Shown: positions 57,960-64,000 of the stretch, piece by piece
Numbering within the stretch: the stretch's first letter is position 1
How the letters are laid out: every line of letters begins with the position of its first letter
NCBI GenBank assembly: GCA_016709005.1
Contig: JADJEU010000021.1
Location: forward strand, 186,001 to 250,000
Reading direction: 5' to 3'
DNA from: Crocinitomicaceae bacterium
Lineage (GTDB): Bacteria; Bacteroidota; Bacteroidia; Flavobacteriales_D; Crocinitomicaceae
Length of the DNA: 64,000 nt
Made by a program: the position numbers and the translations under genes
Notes under the pieces: generated by a model
Told to the model about the DNA's origin: nothing
Databases searched by the model: none
What the model saw: the letters and a program-made list of their open reading frames with translations, nothing else

Positions 57960-58250
57960 AACAATCGGTGGAACAGGGTTTAATGGTTGATGGGTTGATA
58001 GGTTTGATTATTCGCAGGGAACGGGCTCGCCCCGTCCGTTTACACGTTGATGGGTTTGGGGTTGAAAGGTTTGGGGTTGATGGGTTGAATGGTTTACAGG
58101 ACGTACCTGATGGTTCACCGGTGACTGAGCGTAGCCGAAGTCACCACTTTCCACCTCGATCTCTTATTCTCCCTTAAACCTTTCAACCCAATTCAACTCA
58201 TCAACCCATCAACCTTTTTCAACCCATCAACAATTTCTTTTGTAATTTTG
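57960..58250. repeat. Intergenic region of GGTTGATGGGTTGA repeats and inverted partners
   Basis: The left half has repeated GGTTGATGGGTTGA and TGGGTTTGGGGTTGAAAGG. The right half has the inverse, CTTTCAACCCAATTCAAC, TCATCAACCCATCAACC and TTTTTCAACCCATCAACAAT, so the two arms can pair. Between them at 58119-58146 is a second palindrome, GGTGACTGAGCG with GTAGCCGAAGTCACC, a dispersed repeat of the phylum. No gene. Confidence 0.8.
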
Positions 58251-58267
58251 AATTTTGTCTTTGTAAT

Positions 58268-58654
58268 TTGCTCTCAAGCCTTCACCATATCGCCATCATC
58301 TGTTCTGATTATCAAAAATCAAAACACTTCTACACTCAAATTTTGGGTCTGACAATAATTCGTGAAGTCTACCGTGAAGAGCGTCAATCGTATAAATTGG
58401 ATTTAGCCTTGAATGGTAATTATGTGATTGAACTTTTTTCATTTCCAGATCCTCCCAAACGAGTTTCAAAACCTGAAGCAACCGGTTTAAGACATTTGGC
58501 ATTTGCGGTTAAAGATTTGGAAAAAGTAGTCGCTGAACTTCATCAAAACGGTGTTACTACAGAAGCAGTTCGAGTAGATGAATTTACCGGAAAGAGATTT
58601 ACGTTTTTGCAAGATCCGGATGCTCTGCCAATAGAGTTATATGAGCATTTTTAA
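58268..58654 (+). CDS. VOC-family (glyoxalase-like) protein
   Basis: 128 residues; TTG at 58268 is the likely start, giving (M)LSSLHHIAIICSDYQKSKHF then YTQILGLTIIREV. VOC metal-enzyme motifs are HHIAI (His ligand), YVIELFSF (Glu ligand), GLRHLAFAVKDL (His) and PDALPIELYEHF (Glu). This fits the YwkD/SMU1112c group of single-domain lyase/isomerases with unknown substrate. No ATG exists between the upstream repeat and the core. Intact. Confidence 0.87.
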   Translation: MLSSLHHIAIICSDYQKSKHFYTQILGLTIIREVYREERQSYKLDLALNGNYVIELFSFPDPPKRVSKPEATGLRHLAFAVKDLEKVVAELHQNGVTTEAVRVDEFTGKRFTFLQDPDALPIELYEHF

Positions 58655-58696
58655 ATTGGCATTTCAAGAGTAAATGCATTTTAATTTAAAGCAAAA

Positions 58697-58726
58697 ATTG
58701 TATTTCTTTTGAATTCCGTAACTTCA
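58697..58726 (+). promoter_or_regulatory. Probable promoter of the protease gene
   Basis: ATTG at 58697-58700, 18 bases, TAACTTCA at 58719-58726, 22 bases before the start codon. Matches the phylum's TTTG/TAnnTTTG form loosely. Confidence 0.4.
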
Positions 58727-58748
58727 TACCCTCTTAAAATCTCAAACC

Positions 58749-61553
58749 ATGAAAAAAATTTACACACTCACTTTGGGTGCGTTGTTTGGAGTAGCGTCTT
58801 TCGCACAAACAGTCGACCTTGGCGGCCCTTTCAGTTGGCGACCAAAAGTGATAACTCCAAAATTTATTGACACGCGCAGCATGCCCGGTTATGATCAGGC
58901 TGCAATTGATGCCGAAGATTTGGTAAATGATCAAACCAAAGAAGGGCCCTGGAGATTTGGTTACAAATATGAGACTGATTTTTCCTTGAGTAATTCTGGA
59001 ACTTGGACGACTTTCGAAAACGGTAATCGTCTTTGGCAATTGGAATTAGTATGTGATGGTGCAATGACGGTAAATTTGATTTTTGAAAATCTTTTTATTC
59101 CGGATGGAGCATACATTTATTTATATGACGTTGCAAAAAGTAATCGTGTAGGTGCTTATACAAATCGCAATAACAACAGTGAAAAAATGCTGGGAACTGA
59201 ATTGGTTCATGGAGATCACATTGTGGTTGAATATTTCGAACCTGCATCAGTAAATGGTCAGGGAACTTTTACAATTGCAAATGTTATTCACGGATACAGA
59301 AGTTTGAATGCTGTTCAAGGTGATTTGCTTAAAGCATTTGAAAGTTCGGGCAACTGCAACGTAGATGTAAATTGTACTTTAGGAGATGGTTGGGAAAATG
59401 AAATCAGATCAGTTGCAATGATTGTTGTAGGTGGAAGTGGAATTTGCACAGGCGCTCTGATTAACAATACGTGTGATGATGGTACGCCTTATTTTTTAAC
59501 GGCTAATCATTGTGTAGGCGGTGGAAGTACTGCAAGCTGGGCTTTCCGCTTTAATTGGGAAAGTCCTCCCGGAACAGAAATTTGTCAGACAACAGGAGCC
59601 AGTGTAAATCCAGGCCCGCCTTATGATCAAACGGCAAATGGTGCAACCCAACTTTATACAAGTGCAGCTTCAGATGTTGCTTTATTGCAAATCACAAACA
59701 TGACATTGACGGATGCACAAAACTGGAACTGTTACTATGCTGGTTGGGACAATACTGATGCTTTAACGGTTACGCAAGGAACAGGAATTCATCATCCCGC
59801 AGGAGATTTGAAAAAAATCTGCCGTGAAGACAATGCGCTCACGCACGATCCATGGAACGGTGCTGCATGCTGGAAAGTGACTAACTGGGATCAAGGTGTA
59901 ACAGAAGGAGGGTCATCGGGCTCACCGCTTTTTGACCAAAATCATAGAATTATTGGCCAGTTGTATGGTGGCGGTTCTGCATGCTCTGGAACAAATGACA
60001 ACAATCAACCCGATTATTATGGCAGATTTGGTGTATCGTGGCCAAACATTGACAACTGGCTGGCGCCTGCAAGCTGCGGTGTCACAACTACCAATGACGG
60101 CTGGGATCCTGTGAGTCCTCCGGCTAATGATGATGCTGGAATTACAAGCGTGATCGCGCCAACTGGAAATTATTGTACCAACACATTTGATCCTGTAGTT
60201 ACTTTGAGAAACTATGGTGCAAATACGTTGACATCGGTTACAATCAATTACGATATTGACGGCGGAACTAACAACACTTTTTCATGGACTGGAACTTTAG
60301 CATCTGGTTCTAATATCGATGTGACACTTCCAACAATGACAACAGCTGCGGGTGCACATACATTTAATGTGAGCACTTCAACACCAAATACAGTTGCTGA
60401 TTCAAATCCGGCAAATGACGATGCAGCATCAAACTATAACGCAACGATCGGAGGTGAATTAGTTACCCTGGTCATTGATACTGATTGCTGGGGTTATGAA
60501 ACGGCCTGGCAAATTTTAGATGTGTCTAATGCGGTTGTGCAAGAGGGAGGAAATGTTTCGGTAGTGCCGGGAGGAAATCAAGGCGCAAACTCCGGAGATC
60601 CGGGAGCGTATGGTGATGAAAGCACAATCACAGAAAGTTTTTGTCTGGCCATAGGTTGTTATGATCTAGTTGTCTATGACGATTGGGGTGATGGTATGAA
60701 TGGAACTGGTTGTCCGGTTGATGGCTCGTATGAGTTAACGGATGCTTCATCGAATGTGCTTGCAGCAATGATCACCTCTTCTTTTGGCGATTCTGAAACA
60801 CAGAATTTCTGTATCACTCCAAACTGCACGGGCACTGCTGCTGCTGTTACTGTTCCTGAAAATTGTTTTGATAATTGTGATGGATCTATCACCGTAAATG
60901 TAACAGGCGGTACTGGTCCATACACCTATGATATGGGTGCGGGTGTGCAATCAGCAAATGTGTTTAGTGGTTTATGTCAGGGATCCTATAATATAACTAT
61001 TGAAGACGGCTTAGGCTGCATTGATATCATAACAGTAAACTTGACGGGCCCTTCTGAAATAATTGGTTCTGCAACTTCAACCAATGAAACATTGGGCAAT
61101 GATGGTTCGATTAATTTGACAGCTTCTGGTGGAACAGGTACTCTTGATTATTCATGGACGGGCCCTGGTGGTTTTTCTTCAACTTCTCAATATCCAAGTG
61201 GATTGGTTAGCGGCACATACGCGGTTACAATTACAGATGACAATGGCTGCAGCACAACCATTACGAATATTTTTGTGGGCTCTTCTTTAGGTTTGAATGA
61301 AACAAATGCGCTTCAGTTTTCAGTTTATCCGAATCCTTCAAATAGCATTTTCAATGTCGATTTAGGGAACTATGCTGGTTCAGAAACGCAGTTGGTCGTA
61401 AGAGATGTTACCGGAAGAATTATTCAGGTAATTATACCAAATGAAGCTACCATTGTTGAATTAAATTTGGGTGAAACTGCTCCTGGAACATACTATCTGA
61501 CTATTGTCGCTGAAGGCATGCAAGCCACGCTGACACTGGTAAAAACGAACTAG
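58749..61553 (+). CDS. Secreted trypsin-like (lysyl-endopeptidase-type) protease with T9SS tail
   Basis: 934 residues. Signal peptide MKKIYTLTLGALFGVASFAQ. Residues ~20-195 are a propeptide. An S1-family protease follows, with catalytic His in PYFLTANHCVGGG (near 253), Asp in SAASDVALLQITN (near 309) and Ser in TEGGSSGSPLFDQ (near 388). Cysteine pairs (NVDVNCTLGDGWENEIRSVA, CTGALINNTCDDGT) match lysyl endopeptidase. A CARDB-like domain (~455-565), a further sandwich with DWGDGMNGTG, SprB-like repeats (CFDNCDGSITVNVTGGTGPY) and the sorting domain (QFSVYPNPSNSIFNVDLGNY ... TYYLTIV) complete it. An extracellular digestive protease exported by T9SS. Confidence 0.92.
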   Translation: MKKIYTLTLGALFGVASFAQTVDLGGPFSWRPKVITPKFIDTRSMPGYDQAAIDAEDLVNDQTKEGPWRFGYKYETDFSLSNSGTWTTFENGNRLWQLELVCDGAMTVNLIFENLFIPDGAYIYLYDVAKSNRVGAYTNRNNNSEKMLGTELVHGDHIVVEYFEPASVNGQGTFTIANVIHGYRSLNAVQGDLLKAFESSGNCNVDVNCTLGDGWENEIRSVAMIVVGGSGICTGALINNTCDDGTPYFLTANHCVGGGSTASWAFRFNWESPPGTEICQTTGASVNPGPPYDQTANGATQLYTSAASDVALLQITNMTLTDAQNWNCYYAGWDNTDALTVTQGTGIHHPAGDLKKICREDNALTHDPWNGAACWKVTNWDQGVTEGGSSGSPLFDQNHRIIGQLYGGGSACSGTNDNNQPDYYGRFGVSWPNIDNWLAPASCGVTTTNDGWDPVSPPANDDAGITSVIAPTGNYCTNTFDPVVTLRNYGANTLTSVTINYDIDGGTNNTFSWTGTLASGSNIDVTLPTMTTAAGAHTFNVSTSTPNTVADSNPANDDAASNYNATIGGELVTLVIDTDCWGYETAWQILDVSNAVVQEGGNVSVVPGGNQGANSGDPGAYGDESTITESFCLAIGCYDLVVYDDWGDGMNGTGCPVDGSYELTDASSNVLAAMITSSFGDSETQNFCITPNCTGTAAAVTVPENCFDNCDGSITVNVTGGTGPYTYDMGAGVQSANVFSGLCQGSYNITIEDGLGCIDIITVNLTGPSEIIGSATSTNETLGNDGSINLTASGGTGTLDYSWTGPGGFSSTSQYPSGLVSGTYAVTITDDNGCSTTITNIFVGSSLGLNETNALQFSVYPNPSNSIFNVDLGNYAGSETQLVVRDVTGRIIQVIIPNEATIVELNLGETAPGTYYLTIVAEGMQATLTLVKTN

Positions 61554-61571
61554 AATATTGAATTGGAATTG

Positions 61572-61605
61572 AATCCCGTTGTAAGAAATTGCAACGGGAT
61601 TTTTT
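61572..61605 (+). terminator. Rho-independent terminator of the protease gene
   Basis: AATCCCGTTG pairs with CAACGGGATT across TAAGAAATTG, followed by a T run. Confidence 0.9.
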
Positions 61606-61629
61606 ATTTTAACAAAGCCCGAAGATTGG

Positions 61630-61663
61630 TTTTTTGTTCGTGCAAATTTTCTCAGTATCTTCG
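61630..61663 (+). promoter_or_regulatory. Promoter of the sensor-propeller gene
   Basis: TTTTTTG at 61630-61636, exactly 19 bases, then TATCTTCG at 61656-61663, 18 bases before the ATG. This is a close match to the Bacteroidota sigma-A consensus. Confidence 0.65.
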
Positions 61664-61680
61664 TATCCCCAAACTCAAAC

Positions 61681-64000
61681 ATGCAGGCATTCAATAAATT
61701 ATTTGCAGTAATTTTTTTGACTTCTATTGTCATTTCATCTTGTTCTGAAAAAGCATCAGATGGACAAACGCCTGTTGAGCAAAAAAAAGATTCTGCGTTT
61801 TTTATTTCACGAGCAAATGGCGACACCGTGCGCACGGGCATCCCCTTTCAATTAAAAGGTGATTGGAAAGATACTTCCATTTATAATGTGCGTTCACACC
61901 ATGGAAACGCAAATTATTTTACAGATGAAAGTCCAAGCTACAATCATGTAATTGACTCCATTGATTTTCTGTCTAGACCAATTTATTTGGACAGCATGTT
62001 GGTAAGAACTCCTGGAACGGATACCCTGCTTGCGCTCGAAAAAACAATCTACAAACCACTCATTGTTTCGCTCAGCGCCGGAACATCAAAAAAAATGTCT
62101 GGATTGCGTCACAAAGAAAATGCACGAATCGATTTACAATATTTTAATTCAGAATCTGGCCTGCCTTCTTCGTACACCAATGCTTTGCTCTTTTCAAAAA
62201 ACGGAATCATGTGGATTGGAACTTCAAAAGGGCTCTGTCGATTCGATGGAAACATTGTGACGACATATACATCCGACGATGGTTTACCAGATGATTTGAT
62301 TACCCGATTATTTGAAGATGCGGAAGGCAACATTTGGATTGGAACTCAGTACGGCGGTGTTGCAAAGTATGATGGCTATGCTTTAACGATTTTAAATGTA
62401 GATAATGGTTTGCCTGCGAATAATGTGACCGGCTTTGATCAGGATTCAAAAGGCAATATTTGGATAGGCACCTGGGGTGGAGGTATTTCCAAGTTTGATG
62501 GAAAAACAATTGAAACGATTGGAAGAACTAATGGATTATTTGAAACAAGGGTGACGCATATTCTTGTCGATGAATCAGATCAAGTTTTGATAGCAACCAA
62601 CGGCGGTGGGTTTTATATCTATGATGGAAAATCGTTGCTGGTGCAGAACAATGAATCACGTTTGGGAGAAAGGTATCTGACGACTCTTATGATTGATTCT
62701 AAAGACAGACTTTGGACGGGTAATTGGTATGATCTGAAGTATATTCAAAATGATTCAAGTTATCAATACAGGTTTACGGATGTTCAATATGGTATTCCAA
62801 CAACGTGTATTTTTGAAGATTCTAAAGGCAACATCTGGTTTACTTCGATGACTGACGGGGTTTTCAGATATGACGGAAATCAAGGCACAATTTTCACTGA
62901 ACTCAGCGGATTGCCGAGCAACAAGGTAAATGCGGTTTGTGAAGACCCTGCGGGTAATATCTGGTTTGCAACAGATGGTGGAGGCTTGTGCAGATACAAT
63001 CCAAACTCGTTTAACTATTTTGATGAGTCTTCAGGTCTCAGCAGTAAAGCGGTGAACTCAATTACTGAAATGAATGACGGACGCCTGTTATTTGCAACTG
63101 ATAATGGACTGGTCTTTTTCAACGACACAACTTTTCAGCAAATGTATTTCAGAAATACTAAAAATCTGCAAACAGGAAAAGTGTATGACGTTTATGTCGC
63201 TGCAGACAGCAGTGTTTGGTTTACGGTTTTAAATAATACGGTGTATCGTTTGCATGGTGATAGTGTTCGGGTGATTGGCATGTGGCAAGGAATTCATGAT
63301 CACAATGTCACTGGTATTCAGGAGCGCGTTCCTGGTGAGCTTTGGTTCGGTTCATGGAATGTCGGTTTGTCACGATTAAAAGAGGATCAGTTTTATGTAT
63401 TTAATGCAAGATCCGGCTTGCATAATTTTATCATTACAGATTTGATTTCTGACAGAAATGAAAACTTATGGATTGCAACCGACGGAGAAGGGATTACAAA
63501 ATATGACGGAACTTACTTTACACACATTACCGAGAATGAAGGCTTGACTAATAATCATGTCAATGCCTTTTATGAAGATTCATACAAGAACCTTTGGGTA
63601 CTCACCAAACGAGGAATTGACATCATTGAAAATGGAGAGATTAAAAAATTTCCGCAGAAAAATTTATTGCCAGATCAGGACGTTGTGTCTGTGATTGAGG
63701 ACAATCAGGGCAATTACTGGATCTTTACCGCTAACGGTTTGCTTTACCTTAAAAAGAAAGAAAATACAAACTCTGAAACCTGGAAAATATCCAATTATGT
63801 ACCAAAACGATTTACCCAATTTGATGGTCTGATTGGGATGGATTTTATACCGCGTTCTGTATTTATTGATTCAAAAAACAGAATATGGTTTGGAAGTGGA
63901 AAAGGCTTGATGATGAAAAATCTCAGCAGTTTTGATGTGACACCAAAAGTGCCTGAAATTTCGCTTGAAACAATTAAACTCAATGGCAATGCTATTGATT
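61681..64000 (+). CDS. Ligand-binding sensor propeller lipoprotein, truncated by window end
   Basis: An open frame of at least 773 codons from ATG 61681. It starts MQAFNKLFAVIFLTSIVISS then CSEKASDGQTP, a lipoprotein-type signal. From residue ~160 on there are about twelve Reg_prop blades of ~40 residues such as LFEDAEGNIWIGTQYGGVAK, FDQDSKGNIWIGTWGGGISK and EDPAGNIWFATDGGGLCRYN. The last residues, PEISLETIKLNGNAID, are the start of a Y_Y_Y domain. In this phylum such periplasmic double propellers precede a membrane helix and a kinase or LytTR/LuxR-type output; that part lies outside the window. Confidence 0.88.
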   Translation, partial: MQAFNKLFAVIFLTSIVISSCSEKASDGQTPVEQKKDSAFFISRANGDTVRTGIPFQLKGDWKDTSIYNVRSHHGNANYFTDESPSYNHVIDSIDFLSRPIYLDSMLVRTPGTDTLLALEKTIYKPLIVSLSAGTSKKMSGLRHKENARIDLQYFNSESGLPSSYTNALLFSKNGIMWIGTSKGLCRFDGNIVTTYTSDDGLPDDLITRLFEDAEGNIWIGTQYGGVAKYDGYALTILNVDNGLPANNVTGFDQDSKGNIWIGTWGGGISKFDGKTIETIGRTNGLFETRVTHILVDESDQVLIATNGGGFYIYDGKSLLVQNNESRLGERYLTTLMIDSKDRLWTGNWYDLKYIQNDSSYQYRFTDVQYGIPTTCIFEDSKGNIWFTSMTDGVFRYDGNQGTIFTELSGLPSNKVNAVCEDPAGNIWFATDGGGLCRYNPNSFNYFDESSGLSSKAVNSITEMNDGRLLFATDNGLVFFNDTTFQQMYFRNTKNLQTGKVYDVYVAADSSVWFTVLNNTVYRLHGDSVRVIGMWQGIHDHNVTGIQERVPGELWFGSWNVGLSRLKEDQFYVFNARSGLHNFIITDLISDRNENLWIATDGEGITKYDGTYFTHITENEGLTNNHVNAFYEDSYKNLWVLTKRGIDIIENGEIKKFPQKNLLPDQDVVSVIEDNQGNYWIFTANGLLYLKKKENTNSETWKISNYVPKRFTQFDGLIGMDFIPRSVFIDSKNRIWFGSGKGLMMKNLSSFDVTPKVPEISLETIKLNGNAID

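Overview
The window looks like a chromosome fragment of a Bacteroidota bacterium, most likely in the Flavobacteriales (a Crocinitomicaceae/Fluviicola-like lineage is my guess). The evidence is low GC, many large secreted proteins with signal peptides and type IX secretion (T9SS) C-terminal sorting domains, and promoters of the Bacteroidota form TTTG-N19/20-TAnnTTTG. It also holds families typical of the phylum: CotH/lamin-tail, SBBP and delta-60 propellers, ligand-binding sensor propellers and a TIGR01777 epimerase.

Layout. 1-12.3 kb is an accessory island. It starts with a type I restriction specificity-subunit (hsdS) tail and two DUF262 genes. Next comes a block of three minus-strand genes (PcfJ-like, a short repeat protein, a small zinc-ribbon protein) bracketed by two copies of one ~280-bp sequence. 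Then follow two unknown genes, a tight four-gene operon (DUF6140-like, DEDDh exonuclease, an unknown protein with a GESHYG motif, WYL regulator) and a decayed IS21 element whose two flanks do not belong together. 12.3-18.6 kb holds small secreted or unknown genes, a DNA photolyase and a TIGR01777 epimerase. 18.6-19.9 kb is a single DUF4143 ATPase gene with near-identical palindromes at both ends. 19.9-33.1 kb has a lectin/gliding-type surface protein, a CotH protein, a lipoprotein with six tandem repeats, a histidine phosphatase, a CpsB/YwqE-type PHP phosphatase, a DUF2891 protein and a methyltransferase. At 33.3-33.5 kb a tRNA-Leu(CAA) is preceded by a broken copy of its own 5' end. 33.7-55 kb is rich in T9SS surface proteins. 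It is interrupted by a LOG-family protein, a YihY/BrkB membrane protein, and a DtxR-type regulator divergent from a di-heme cytochrome/Rieske/outer-membrane-barrel operon. 55-64 kb has mutS, a VOC protein, a secreted trypsin-like protease and a sensor propeller protein that runs off the end.

A striking overall property is the number of broken reading frames. About twenty genes are split by one-base shifts, mostly in A/T runs, and two more by an in-frame TGA where repeats predict glycine (GGA). Long housekeeping genes such as mutS and the photolyase are intact. Much of this is probably sequencing or assembly error, so frameshifted genes are listed over their inferred full extent. The IS21 genes, the hsdS tail, the 3344 copy and the 12.3-kb T9SS tail are truncated as well as shifted and look like true remnants.
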